Shown in pieces: positions 7,141-16,648 of a stretch of 26,931 nt of DNA. Under the pieces are notes generated by a model that ran no database searches, had not been told where the DNA came from, and saw nothing but the letters and a program-made list of their open reading frames with translations. Both the position numbers and the translations under genes were made by a program. The DNA lies in assembly GCA_937915865.1 (NCBI GenBank), contig CALGIG010000101.1:1-26931 (forward strand), in the 5' to 3' direction. The stretch comes from an uncultured Prolixibacteraceae bacterium. GTDB lineage: Bacteria; Bacteroidota; Bacteroidia; Bacteroidales; Prolixibacteraceae. The first letter of the stretch is position 1; each line of letters opens with the position of its first letter.

Positions 7141-7521
7141 ATGGCAGATTTAAAAGCACTTGCGGAAGAGTTGGTAAACTTAACTGTAAAAGAAGTAAAT
7201 GAATTAGCCGGAATTTTAAAATCGGAATATGGTATCGAACCTGCTGCAGCTGCTGTAGCTGTTGCTGCTGGTCCCGCTGCCGCTGCTGAAGAAGCAGAAG
7301 AAAAAGTTCAAACTGAATTTGATGTTATCTTAAAATCAGCAGGTCAATCAAAATTAGCTGTTGTTAAATTAGTTAAAGAATTAACTGGTCTTGGTTTGAA
7401 AGAAGCTAAAGAAGTAGTTGACGCTGCTCCTAAAGCAATCAAAGAAAAAGTTTCTAAAGACGAAGCTGAATCATTAAAAAGTCAATTAGAAGAAGCTGGA
7501 GCTGAAGTTGAACTTAAATAA
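7141..7521 (+). CDS. rplL: Large ribosomal subunit protein bL12 (L7/L12)
   Basis: The product is 126 residues. The N-terminal dimerisation domain (about 1-33) is followed by an Ala/Gly/Pro-rich hinge (about 38-60). The C-terminal factor-binding domain carries KLAVVKLVKELTGLGLKEAK. It recruits translational GTPases. The protein is acidic, as expected. Its 3' side is followed by a hairpin and a possible internal promoter before rpoB. Confidence 0.97.
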   Translation: MADLKALAEELVNLTVKEVNELAGILKSEYGIEPAAAAVAVAAGPAAAAEEAEEKVQTEFDVILKSAGQSKLAVVKLVKELTGLGLKEAKEVVDAAPKAIKEKVSKDEAESLKSQLEEAGAEVELK

Positions 7522-7557
7522 AAGTCTAAAAACCTTAATAATAGGTTAATATGGTTT

Positions 7558-7581
7558 AGAACCTCACTTTCGTGGGGTTCT
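7558..7581 (+). promoter_or_regulatory. Hairpin between rplL and rpoB (possible attenuator)
   Basis: A 10-bp stem AGAACCTCAC / GTGGGGTTCT with one T-G wobble closes a TTTC loop. No continuous T-run follows, so it is weaker than an intrinsic terminator. In E. coli a partial terminator in the same gap sets the ratio of ribosomal protein to RNA polymerase mRNA. A similar role here is inference. Confidence 0.5.
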
Positions 7582-7592
7582 ATTCCTATTTA

Positions 7593-7600
7593 TATGTTTG
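7593..7600 (+). promoter_or_regulatory. Possible internal promoter -7 box before rpoB
   Basis: TATGTTTG matches TAnnTTTG, with a predicted start about 24 nt before the rpoB ATG. I see no good TTTG 19-21 nt upstream, so this is weak. Confidence 0.3.
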
Positions 7601-7630
7601 CATAATAAGTTCAATTAATAAAGTACGTCG

Positions 7631-10600
7631 ATGTCAGTAAAAATTGAAAACCAGAGGATTAGCTTTTCTTCAACTAAAACAGTCTTTGATTATCCTGATT
7701 TTCTCGAAGTTCAAATTAAATCATTTGTTGAGTTTTTTCAACTTGGGACTACACCAGATCAGAGAAAAAATGAAGGTTTGTGGAAGGTATTCGAAGAAAA
7801 TTTCCCAATTACCGATACCAGAAATAACTTCGTTTTAGAGTTTGTAGATTATTCCGTTGACCCACCACGCTATTCGATTGAAGAATGTATTGAACGTGGT
7901 TTAACTTTTAGCGTTCCATTAAAAGCAAAATTAAAGCTTTATTGTACTGATCCTGAGCATGAAGACTTTGATACAGTGGTGCAAGATGTTTATCTTGGAA
8001 CTGTGCCTTACATGACTCCAAGAGGTTCTTTTATTATTAATGGAGCGGAACGAATTGTTGTCTCTCAGTTGCATCGTTCTCCTGGTGTATTCTTTGGCCA
8101 GAGTATGCACGCCAACGGAACAAAACTTTATTCAGCTAGAATTATTCCTTTTAAAGGATCATGGATCGAATTTGCAACCGACATCAATTCGGTTATGTTT
8201 GCATATATTGATCGCAAGAAAAAACTTCCGGTAACCACATTGTTACGTGCAATTGGTTTCGAAAGCGATAAAGATATTCTCGAAATTTTCGACCTTGCTG
8301 ATGAAATTAAGGTATCGAAATCTGGTTTAAAGAAAATCGTAGGTCGTAAGCTGGCAGCCCGTGTTTTGAAAACCTGGGTAGAAGACTTCGTTGATGAAGA
8401 TACCGGTGAAGTGGTATCAATTGAACGTAACGAAGTTGTGATCGACCGCGAAACAATTATTGATAATGATCATATTGATGAAATCATTGATTCTGGAGCC
8501 AAAACTATCCTTTTGCATAAAGAAGATCAGAATTTACAAGATTTCGCTATTATATACAATACGCTTCAGAAAGACCCGTGTAACTCTGAAAAAGAAGCAG
8601 TGTTACATATATACAGGCAATTGCGTAACGCAGAACCGCCGGATGACGCTACTGCAAGAGACGTAATTGACAAACTTTTCTTTTCTGAAAAAAGATACGA
8701 CCTGGGTCAGGTTGGTCGTTACCGAATGAACAAGAAACTGAATCTTAATATTGAGATGAACGTTCAGGTTCTGACCAAGGAAGATATCATCGAAATCATC
8801 AAGTATTTAATCAAGCTGGTTAATTCGAAAACCGACGTTGATGATATTGACCATTTGAGCAACCGTCGCGTTCGTACTGTGGGTGAGCAGATGTATAACC
8901 AGTTTGGTGTTGGATTAGCTCGTATGGCACGTACAATACGTGAGCGTATGAATGTACGTGACAATGAGGTTTTCACTCCAATCGATTTGATTAATTCCAA
9001 GACTTTGTCATCTGTAATTAATTCATTCTTTGGAACGAATGCTTTGTCTCAGTTTATGGATCAAACAAATCCATTGGCTGAAATGACTAATAAACGTCGT
9101 ATGTCGGCTTTAGGTCCTGGTGGTCTTTCGCGTGAAAGAGCAGGTTTTGAGGTTCGCGACGTTCACTATACTCATTATGGACGCCTTTGTCCGATTGAAA
9201 CTCCTGAGGGGCCAAATATTGGTTTGATTTCTTCGCTTTGTGTTTTTGCAAAAGTTACCGATTTAGGTTTTATCGCAACACCTTATCGTAAAGTAGAAAC
9301 CGGAAGAGTTGATTTGTCGGAAGATGGTGTTATTTATCTTACTGCTGAAGAAGAAGAAGGTAAAATCATTGCCCAGGCAAATGCGCCTATCGACAACGAT
9401 GGTCACTTTATCAATCCAAGAGTAAAAGCTCGTTTGGATGGTGACTATCCAATTGTTGGCCGTTCTGAAGTTAACCTGATGGACGTTGGTCCTAACCAGA
9501 TTGCATCTGTAGCTGCGTCTTTGATCACCTTCCTTGAACACGACGATGCCAACCGTGCATTGATGGGATCGAACATGATGCGCCAGGCGGTTCCACTGCT
9601 TCGTCCTGAAGCACCTATTGTTGGTACCGGTTTGGAAGCACGTGCCGCCATTGATTCACGCGTTCTGGTTGTTGCTGAAGATAATGGTGTGGTTGAGTTT
9701 GTTGATGCCGATGAAATCCATATCAGATACGACAAAACCGAAGAAGAACGCTTTGTAAGCTTCGACCCGGAAATTGTCACTTATAAAATAGCAAAATTCC
9801 AAAAAACAAACCAAGGTACAGTAGTCGACCTGAAACCTATTGTATTCAAAGGCGATCGCGTTACCAAAGGACAAGTTTTAACTGAAGGCTATGCAACACA
9901 GGGTGGAGAGCTCGCATTAGGTCGTAACCTTAAAGTTGCATTCATGCCTTGGCAGGGTTATAATTACGAGGATGCTATTGTAATTTCAGAGCGTGTTGTT
10001 CGTGAGGATATATTCACTTCCATTCACGTTGATGAATATGCTCTTGAAGTTCGGGATACAAAGCGTGGCGTTGAAGAATTTACTTCAGATATACCAAACG
10101 TTAGCGAAGAAGCTACTAAAAATCTGGATGAAAACGGTCTTATTCGTGTAGGTGCAATAGTAAAACCAGGTGATATACTTATTGGTAAAATCACTCCAAA
10201 AGGAGAATCAGATCCATCGCCGGAAGAAAAACTGCTTCGTGCTATTTTTGGCGATAAAGCAGGTGATGTGAAAGATGCTTCTTTGAAAGCTTCTCCTTCA
10301 TTGAATGGAACAGTAATCGATAAAAAATTATTCTCTCGCGTCGTAAAAGACAAGAAAGGCAAAATGGCAACAAAACCGTTGCTCGACGCTATCGACGAAG
10401 AATTTGACCGCGGTGTATCTGCTTTACGCGCTAAACTTGAGGATAAATTATTCACACTGGTAAACGGCAAAACCAGCCAGGGAGTAAAAGATTACTATGG
10501 CGGAGACATTATTGGTAAAGGGAACAAATTTACACTCAAACAACTTCAGGAAATTGATTATCTGACTATTAATCCATCAAAATGGACTACAGATAAAGAT

Positions 10601-11443
10601 AAGAACGATATGATTTTCGCTCTTATCAATAATTTCATCATGAAATATAAAGAGCTTGAGGCTGTTGCCAAACGTAAACGTTACAATGTGACCATTGGAG
10701 ATGAGCTTCCTGCAGGAATCATTCAGCTGGCAAAAGTTTATGTAGCTAAAAAACGTAAACTTCAGATTGGTGATAAAATGGCCGGTCGTCACGGGAATAA
10801 AGGTATTGTTTCTCGTATTGTTCGCGACGAAGATATGCCATTCCTTGAAGATGGAACTCCTGTAGATATTGTCCTTAATCCACTTGGTGTACCTTCACGT
10901 ATGAACCTTGGACAGATTTACGAAACAGTATTGGCCTGGGCCGGAAAAGAGTTGGGATTGAAATTTGCAACACCAATCTTCGACGGTGCTTCGCTCGAAG
11001 AAGTTTGTGAATACACAGATAAAGCTGGTGTTCCTCGCTACGGAAAAACTTACCTGCGCGATGGTGGTACTGGCGAAACATTCGACCAACCGGCAACTGT
11101 TGGAGTTATTTATATGCTAAAACTTGGACACATGGTTGAAGATAAGATGCACGCCCGTTCAATCGGACCGTATTCTTTGATAACTCAACAGCCTCTTGGA
11201 GGTAAAGCTCAGTTTGGGGGTCAGCGTTTCGGAGAAATGGAAGTTTGGGCGCTCGAAGCATTCGGAGCATCAAATATACTTCAGGAAATTCTGACAGTGA
11301 AATCAGACGACGTTCTTGGAAGAGCAAAAGCTTACGAATCAATTGTGAAAGGCGAACCAATGCCTGCGGCAGGTATTCCTGAATCATTGAACGTATTGTT
11401 GCACGAATTACGTGGTCTTGGTTTAAGTGTAAACCTCGATTAA
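7631..11443 (+). CDS. rpoB: DNA-directed RNA polymerase subunit beta
   Basis: The product is 1270 residues. The whole beta subunit is intact. The rifampicin-binding region (about residues 465-500) has LSQFMDQTNP, KRRMSALGPGGLSRERAGFE and RLCPIETPEGPNIGLI. The active-site region has KMAGRHGNKGIVSRI near the C-terminal third, and the protein ends LRGLGLSVNLD. It forms one jaw of the catalytic cleft with beta'. Residue 487 is Asn (THKRR in E. coli, TNKRR here), the position equivalent to E. coli His526 (see findings). It is co-oriented with rpoC after 58 nt. Confidence 0.98.
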   Translation: MSVKIENQRISFSSTKTVFDYPDFLEVQIKSFVEFFQLGTTPDQRKNEGLWKVFEENFPITDTRNNFVLEFVDYSVDPPRYSIEECIERGLTFSVPLKAKLKLYCTDPEHEDFDTVVQDVYLGTVPYMTPRGSFIINGAERIVVSQLHRSPGVFFGQSMHANGTKLYSARIIPFKGSWIEFATDINSVMFAYIDRKKKLPVTTLLRAIGFESDKDILEIFDLADEIKVSKSGLKKIVGRKLAARVLKTWVEDFVDEDTGEVVSIERNEVVIDRETIIDNDHIDEIIDSGAKTILLHKEDQNLQDFAIIYNTLQKDPCNSEKEAVLHIYRQLRNAEPPDDATARDVIDKLFFSEKRYDLGQVGRYRMNKKLNLNIEMNVQVLTKEDIIEIIKYLIKLVNSKTDVDDIDHLSNRRVRTVGEQMYNQFGVGLARMARTIRERMNVRDNEVFTPIDLINSKTLSSVINSFFGTNALSQFMDQTNPLAEMTNKRRMSALGPGGLSRERAGFEVRDVHYTHYGRLCPIETPEGPNIGLISSLCVFAKVTDLGFIATPYRKVETGRVDLSEDGVIYLTAEEEEGKIIAQANAPIDNDGHFINPRVKARLDGDYPIVGRSEVNLMDVGPNQIASVAASLITFLEHDDANRALMGSNMMRQAVPLLRPEAPIVGTGLEARAAIDSRVLVVAEDNGVVEFVDADEIHIRYDKTEEERFVSFDPEIVTYKIAKFQKTNQGTVVDLKPIVFKGDRVTKGQVLTEGYATQGGELALGRNLKVAFMPWQGYNYEDAIVISERVVREDIFTSIHVDEYALEVRDTKRGVEEFTSDIPNVSEEATKNLDENGLIRVGAIVKPGDILIGKITPKGESDPSPEEKLLRAIFGDKAGDVKDASLKASPSLNGTVIDKKLFSRVVKDKKGKMATKPLLDAIDEEFDRGVSALRAKLEDKLFTLVNGKTSQGVKDYYGGDIIGKGNKFTLKQLQEIDYLTINPSKWTTDKDKNDMIFALINNFIMKYKELEAVAKRKRYNVTIGDELPAGIIQLAKVYVAKKRKLQIGDKMAGRHGNKGIVSRIVRDEDMPFLEDGTPVDIVLNPLGVPSRMNLGQIYETVLAWAGKELGLKFATPIFDGASLEEVCEYTDKAGVPRYGKTYLRDGGTGETFDQPATVGVIYMLKLGHMVEDKMHARSIGPYSLITQQPLGGKAQFGGQRFGEMEVWALEAFGASNILQEILTVKSDDVLGRAKAYESIVKGEPMPAAGIPESLNVLLHELRGLGLSVNLD

Positions 11444-11501
11444 TTTTTGGCGAATCAGTTTGATTTTCCTGTTTAAAAATTGATATAATATCCAACGATA
11501 T

Positions 11502-14500
11502 ATGGCATTCAGAAAAGACAATAAAGTTAAAAGCAGCTTTGCCAAAATTGGTATCAGTCTTGCTTCGCCTGAAGAAGTCCTTGAACGTTCGCATGGCGAA
11601 GTTTTGAAACCAGAAACTATTAACTACCGCACCTATAAACCCGAACGCGATGGTTTGTTCTGCGAACGCATCTTCGGTCCTGTAAAAGATTATGAGTGTC
11701 ACTGCGGTAAATACAAACGTATCCGTTACAAAGGAATCGTTTGCGACCGTTGTGGCGTTGAAGTAACCGAAAAGAAAGTGCGCCGCGAACGTATGGGGCA
11801 CATCTCTTTGGTAGTTCCGGTAGCACACATCTGGTATTTCAAATCGCTGCCTAACAAAATTGGTTACCTTTTAGGTTTACCAACCAAAAAGCTCGATGCA
11901 ATTATTTATTACGAAAGATATGTGGTTATCCAGGCTGGTGTTAAAGCTCAGGATGGTGTGAAATATCTCGACTTCCTTACTGAAGAAGAATATCTCGACA
12001 TTTTGGATACCTTGCCAAAAGAAAACCAATACCTCGACGACGAAGATCCAAACAAGTTCATTGCCCGCATGGGCGCCGAAGCATTGTACACCTTGTTGCA
12101 GCGCCTCGAATTGGATGAATTATCGTTCGACCTTCGCCACAAAGCCAGCACTGAAACTTCTCAGCAACGTAAAAACGAAGCGCTCAAACGTCTTCAGGTC
12201 GTTGAAGCTTTCCGTGCCAGCAAAAATATCAATCGCCCTGAATGGATGATTGTTAAAGTTGTACCGGTTATTCCTCCGGATTTGCGCCCGTTAGTTCCAC
12301 TGGATGGTGGTCGTTTCGCTACATCTGACTTGAACGACTTGTACCGCCGTGTGATTATCCGTAATAACCGTTTGAAACGATTGATCGAAATCAAAGCTCC
12401 GGAAGTGATTTTGCGTAACGAAAAACGTATGCTTCAGGAAGCAGTTGATTCACTATTCGATAATTCAAGAAAATCGAATGCAGTTAAAACGGAGAATAAC
12501 CGTGCGCTGAAATCACTTTCCGACAGTTTGAAAGGAAAACAAGGTCGTTTCCGTCAGAACTTGTTGGGTAAACGTGTTGACTATTCCGCCCGTTCAGTAA
12601 TTGTTATTGGCCCAAAACTGAAACTGCACGAGTGTGGTTTGCCAAAAGATATGGCTGCCGAGCTTTTCAAACCATTCATCATCAGGAAACTGATAGAGCG
12701 TGGTATTGTAAAGACTGTGAAATCGGCAAAGAAAATTGTTGATCGTAAGGATCCGGTTGTTTGGGATATCCTTGAAAATGTATTGAAAGGACATCCTGTA
12801 ATGTTGAACCGTGCGCCCACGCTGCACCGTTTGTCAATTCAGGCTTTCCAGCCAGTATTGGTTGAAGGTAAAGCTATTCAGTTGCATCCATTGGTTTGTA
12901 CGGGTTTCAACGCCGACTTCGACGGTGACCAGATGGCTGTTCACGTACCGCTTGGTAACGCAGCAGTATTGGAAGCACAGATGTTGATGCTTGCTTCGCA
13001 CAACTTGTTGAACCCTGCTAATGGTGCGCCAATCACTGTGCCGTCGCAGGACATGGTTCTCGGTTTGTATTATATGACCAAACCGCGTCCTGGCGCTCGT
13101 GGCGAAGGTATGACTTTCTATTCCACTGAGGAAGTTATCATTGCGCATAACGAAGGTGCTGTTGATCTTCATGCTATTGTGAAAGTGAAAGTTGAAGATG
13201 TTGACGAAAATGGCGAGATGTTCAAGCACATCATCGAAACAACTGTTGGTCGTATCATCTTTAACCAGTCAGTACCAAAAACAGTCGGTTATATTAACCA
13301 GTTGCTGACTAAAAAATCGTTACGTACAATTATTTCTGATATATATAAGAGAACAGGTAATGCTGTAACAGTGAAATTCCTTGACGATATTAAGGATTTG
13401 GGTTACACTATGGCTTACAGAGGTGGATTATCATTCAACTTAAGCGACGTAGTTGTTCCGGTTGATAAGAAAGAAATTGTTGATGCTGGTTACAACGAAG
13501 TTGAAGAAGTGATGATGAACTACAATATGGGTTTCATTACCAATAACGAACGTTACAACCAGGTTATTGATATTTGGACTCATGCCAATGCCAAACTTAC
13601 CAACTCGGTAATGAAAACACTGAGTACCGACCGTCAGGGATTCAATTCGGTTTATATGATGTTGGACTCTGGAGCTCGTGGTTCGAAAGAACAGATTCGT
13701 CAGCTTTGCGGTATGCGTGGTTTGATGGCTAAACCTCAGAAATCTGGTTCTACCGGTTCGCAGATTATCGAAAACCCTATCCTGGCAAACTTTAAAGAAG
13801 GACTGTCGGTTTTGGAATATTTTATTTCGACTCACGGTGCCCGAAAAGGTTTGGCTGATACTGCTTTGAAAACTGCCGACGCTGGTTATTTGACCCGTCG
13901 TTTGGTCGACGTTGCTCAAGATGTTATTATTCAGGAAGAAGATTGTGGAACATTACGCGGACTTGTTGCTTCTGCCATTAAGAATAACGAAGAGGTTGTT
14001 GCCTCTCTGGAAGAAAGAATAATTGGACGTACTACTGTTCACGATATATTCAATCCGCTGACTGGCGAATTGATCGTTGCTTCAGGTGAAATTATTACTG
14101 ATGATATTGCAAAGAAAATTGAAGATTCTCCAATTGAATCAGTCGAAATTCGTTCTGTATTGACCTGCGAATCGAAAGTGGGCGTTTGTGCAAAATGTTA
14201 TGGTTTGAACCTTGCCGGTAGCACAATGGTACAACGCGGTGAGGCTGTTGGTGTAATTGCAGCACAGTCAATCGGCGAGCCTGGTACACAGTTGACACTG
14301 CGTACATTCCACGTTGGGGGTATCGCTGGTAACATTTCAACACAGTCTACAATTGAATCAAAATACGAAGGTATTGCTGAAATCGATGAATTACGTATTG
14401 TTGAACAATACAACGATGCTGGAGAGAAGGTTTACGTTGTAGTTAGTCGTTTGGCTGAATTGAGAATCATTGACAAGAACACAAGAATTCAACTTTCAAC

Positions 14501-15767
14501 ACACAACATTCCTTACGGATCGAAACTATTCATCGATAACGGACAGGAAGTGAAGAAAGGAATGAAGATATGTGAATGGGACCCATACAATGGCGTTATT
14601 ATTACCGAGTTTAAAGGTAAAATCGCTTTCGAACAGGTTCTCGATGGTATTACTTATCGTGAAGAATCGGACGAACAGACTGGTTATAAGGAAAAAGTGA
14701 TCATTGAAACCCGCGATAAAACTAAAAACCCATCGTTGCGAATTTTGGATGAAAACGGAGATACTATCCGTACCTACAACTTACCAGTGGGAGGCCACTT
14801 GGCTGTTGATGAAGGTGCGTTGGTTGAAGCTGGTGCCGTTTTGGTGAAAATACCACGTGCAGCTGGTAAAGCAGGCGACATCACTGGCGGTCTGCCTCGT
14901 GTAACTGAGTTGTTCGAGGCCCGCAACCCATCAAACCCTGCAATCGTATCCGAAATCGACGGTGAAATTTCACTAGGTAAAATTAAACGTGGTAACCGCG
15001 AAATCGTCGTTACTTCAAAAACCGGTGAAGTTAAACGTTATCTGGTTCCTCTTTCACGCCAGATTCTCGTTCAGGAAAACGATTATATTCGAGCAGGGAC
15101 CCCGCTTTCAGATGGTGCTATCACTCCATCCGACATTTTGGCGATCAAAGGTCCAACTGCTGTTCAGGAATATATTTTGAACGAAGTTCAGGACGTATAC
15201 CGTATGCAGGGTGTGAAAATCAACGATAAACATTACGAGGTAATTATTCGCCAGATGATGCGTAAAGTTGAGATTGATGACCCGGGTGATACTCGTTTCC
15301 TTGAAAAACAGATTGTTGATAAACATGAATTCCTGCACGAAAACGACTGGATTTATAGTAAAAAAGTAGTTGTTGATGCTGGCGATTCTGATAGTTTAAA
15401 ACCTGGTATGATTATTACTTCACGTCGGTTGAGAGATGAAAACTCAAATCTTCGTCGTCGTGACAAACGTTTGGTCGAAGGCCGTGATGCAATTCCTGCT
15501 ACTTCGAGCCAGATTTTGCAAGGTATCACTCGTGCTGCATTGCAAACCCGTAGCTGGTTGTCGGCTGCTTCATTCCAGGAAACAACTAAGGTATTGAACG
15601 AAGCTGCTATCCAGGGTAAAGTTGATTACCTCGATGGTTTGAAAGAAAACGTAATTTGCGGTCACCTGATTCCTGCAGGTACAGGTTTAAAAGAATACAA
15701 AAACCTTGTTGTTGGTTCGCGTGACGAATATGATAAAATGGTTGATTCGAAAAACGATCGTTATTAA
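11502..15767 (+). CDS. rpoC: DNA-directed RNA polymerase subunit beta'
   Basis: The product is 1421 residues. The first zinc site is C66, C68, C81, C84. The catalytic loop is NADFDGDQ with Mg-binding D472, D474 and D476. The second zinc site is C815, C889, C896, C899, which is E. coli numbering plus one. Bridge helix and trigger loop regions and the C-terminal SAASFQETTKVLNEAA segment are intact. It provides the catalytic Mg-binding residues of transcription. It lies 58 nt after rpoB and 12 nt before the DUF3467 gene. Confidence 0.98.
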   Translation: MAFRKDNKVKSSFAKIGISLASPEEVLERSHGEVLKPETINYRTYKPERDGLFCERIFGPVKDYECHCGKYKRIRYKGIVCDRCGVEVTEKKVRRERMGHISLVVPVAHIWYFKSLPNKIGYLLGLPTKKLDAIIYYERYVVIQAGVKAQDGVKYLDFLTEEEYLDILDTLPKENQYLDDEDPNKFIARMGAEALYTLLQRLELDELSFDLRHKASTETSQQRKNEALKRLQVVEAFRASKNINRPEWMIVKVVPVIPPDLRPLVPLDGGRFATSDLNDLYRRVIIRNNRLKRLIEIKAPEVILRNEKRMLQEAVDSLFDNSRKSNAVKTENNRALKSLSDSLKGKQGRFRQNLLGKRVDYSARSVIVIGPKLKLHECGLPKDMAAELFKPFIIRKLIERGIVKTVKSAKKIVDRKDPVVWDILENVLKGHPVMLNRAPTLHRLSIQAFQPVLVEGKAIQLHPLVCTGFNADFDGDQMAVHVPLGNAAVLEAQMLMLASHNLLNPANGAPITVPSQDMVLGLYYMTKPRPGARGEGMTFYSTEEVIIAHNEGAVDLHAIVKVKVEDVDENGEMFKHIIETTVGRIIFNQSVPKTVGYINQLLTKKSLRTIISDIYKRTGNAVTVKFLDDIKDLGYTMAYRGGLSFNLSDVVVPVDKKEIVDAGYNEVEEVMMNYNMGFITNNERYNQVIDIWTHANAKLTNSVMKTLSTDRQGFNSVYMMLDSGARGSKEQIRQLCGMRGLMAKPQKSGSTGSQIIENPILANFKEGLSVLEYFISTHGARKGLADTALKTADAGYLTRRLVDVAQDVIIQEEDCGTLRGLVASAIKNNEEVVASLEERIIGRTTVHDIFNPLTGELIVASGEIITDDIAKKIEDSPIESVEIRSVLTCESKVGVCAKCYGLNLAGSTMVQRGEAVGVIAAQSIGEPGTQLTLRTFHVGGIAGNISTQSTIESKYEGIAEIDELRIVEQYNDAGEKVYVVVSRLAELRIIDKNTRIQLSTHNIPYGSKLFIDNGQEVKKGMKICEWDPYNGVIITEFKGKIAFEQVLDGITYREESDEQTGYKEKVIIETRDKTKNPSLRILDENGDTIRTYNLPVGGHLAVDEGALVEAGAVLVKIPRAAGKAGDITGGLPRVTELFEARNPSNPAIVSEIDGEISLGKIKRGNREIVVTSKTGEVKRYLVPLSRQILVQENDYIRAGTPLSDGAITPSDILAIKGPTAVQEYILNEVQDVYRMQGVKINDKHYEVIIRQMMRKVEIDDPGDTRFLEKQIVDKHEFLHENDWIYSKKVVVDAGDSDSLKPGMIITSRRLRDENSNLRRRDKRLVEGRDAIPATSSQILQGITRAALQTRSWLSAASFQETTKVLNEAAIQGKVDYLDGLKENVICGHLIPAGTGLKEYKNLVVGSRDEYDKMVDSKNDRY

Positions 15768-15779
15768 TTTTCGAAATTC

Positions 15780-16097
15780 ATGGAAGATCAACTCGAAAAT
15801 CAATTGCAGATTGAGTTAACTGAAGAAGTTGCTCAGGGTATATACTCTAATCTGGCCATCATTACACATTCAAGTTCCGAATTTGTTCTTGATTTTGTAA
15901 GAATAATGCCAGGTATCCCCAAAGCAAATGTTAAGTCCAGGATTATTTTAACTCCTGAACATGCCAAACGTTTGCTGATGGCTTTGCAGGATAACATTCA
16001 GAAATTTGAGGCAGTAAATGGCCCAATTAAAAATGTGCGCGGACACGATCCGTTACTTCCTCCAATGTCGTTCGGAGGTCCTGCTCCAATAGCTTAA
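15780..16097 (+). CDS. DUF3467 family protein
   Basis: The product is 105 residues with the DUF3467 pattern: a strand FVLDFVRIMPGIPKANVKSRIIL, then a helix with TPEHAKRLLMALQDNI, and a Pro/Gly-rich tail. The molecular function is unknown. The gene follows rpoC by 12 nt in many Bacteroidota, and this conserved location suggests a role linked to RNA polymerase or ribosome synthesis; that link is inference from position. A terminator follows 23 nt after its stop, so it is the last gene of the secE-rpoC unit. Confidence 0.85.
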   Translation: MEDQLENQLQIELTEEVAQGIYSNLAIITHSSSEFVLDFVRIMPGIPKANVKSRIILTPEHAKRLLMALQDNIQKFEAVNGPIKNVRGHDPLLPPMSFGGPAPIA

Positions 16098-16120
16098 AAC
16101 TTATTCAAAAATCAAATAAG

Positions 16121-16158
16121 TGCCGTTTCATCGAAAGTTGGAACGGCATTTTATTTTG
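16121..16158 (+). terminator. Intrinsic terminator closing the rpoBC operon
   Basis: The stem TGCCGTT (16121-16127) / AACGGCA (16142-16148) is extended by two further pairs, with a loop of about 10 nt, followed by TTTTATTTTG. Confidence 0.8.
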
Positions 16159-16187
16159 TTACTTTGTCGTACAAATTAAACAAACTC

Positions 16188-16625
16188 ATGAGTACAATTA
16201 TCAGAAAAACTACCATCGAAGATTTTACCTCTGTCTACCTTCTGTTTGAGCAACTTTGGCCAACCAAAAAACTGGACAAAAATGCACTTCAAATTGTATT
16301 TAATCGCGGAATAAATTCTGAAACCGACGAATTACTTTGCCTTGAACACTGTGGCGAGGTGATTGGCTTTTGTGCCTATGCCATTATTAATAATCTGTGG
16401 CAGGCAGGCTACATCTCGTTCATGTATGCAATGGTAGTTGATGAAAAGTATCGTGGAAAAGGTTTTGGAACGATGCTGGTGCAAAAAGCTATCGACGATT
16501 CAAAGGCAAGGGGAATGAAGCGCCTCGAACTCGATTCTGCCTTTCATCGTTTGCAAGCACATGAGTTTTACCAGAAACTGGGATTTGAAAAACGGGCTTT
16601 TTTGTTTTCACATCCGTTACAATAG
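16188..16625 (+). CDS. GNAT-family N-acetyltransferase
   Basis: The product is 145 residues from the ATG at 16188; a TTG 24 nt upstream is in frame but sits against the terminator. It has the GNAT core: motif A MVVDEKYRGKGFGTMLV with the acetyl-CoA loop R89-GKGFG, and motif B with AHEFYQKLGFEKR near the C-terminus. It transfers an acetyl group from acetyl-CoA to an amine. The substrate cannot be read from the sequence. It is probably co-transcribed with the lipoprotein gene 23 nt downstream. Confidence 0.85.
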   Translation: MSTIIRKTTIEDFTSVYLLFEQLWPTKKLDKNALQIVFNRGINSETDELLCLEHCGEVIGFCAYAIINNLWQAGYISFMYAMVVDEKYRGKGFGTMLVQKAIDDSKARGMKRLELDSAFHRLQAHEFYQKLGFEKRAFLFSHPLQ

Positions 16626-16648
16626 ATATTAAATCAGGATATTTAGAA

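Noticed and set aside
11106..11828. 240-residue minus-strand frame across the rpoB-rpoC junction
   Set aside because: It is a shadow of the two rpo genes on the opposite strand, with no independent signals.
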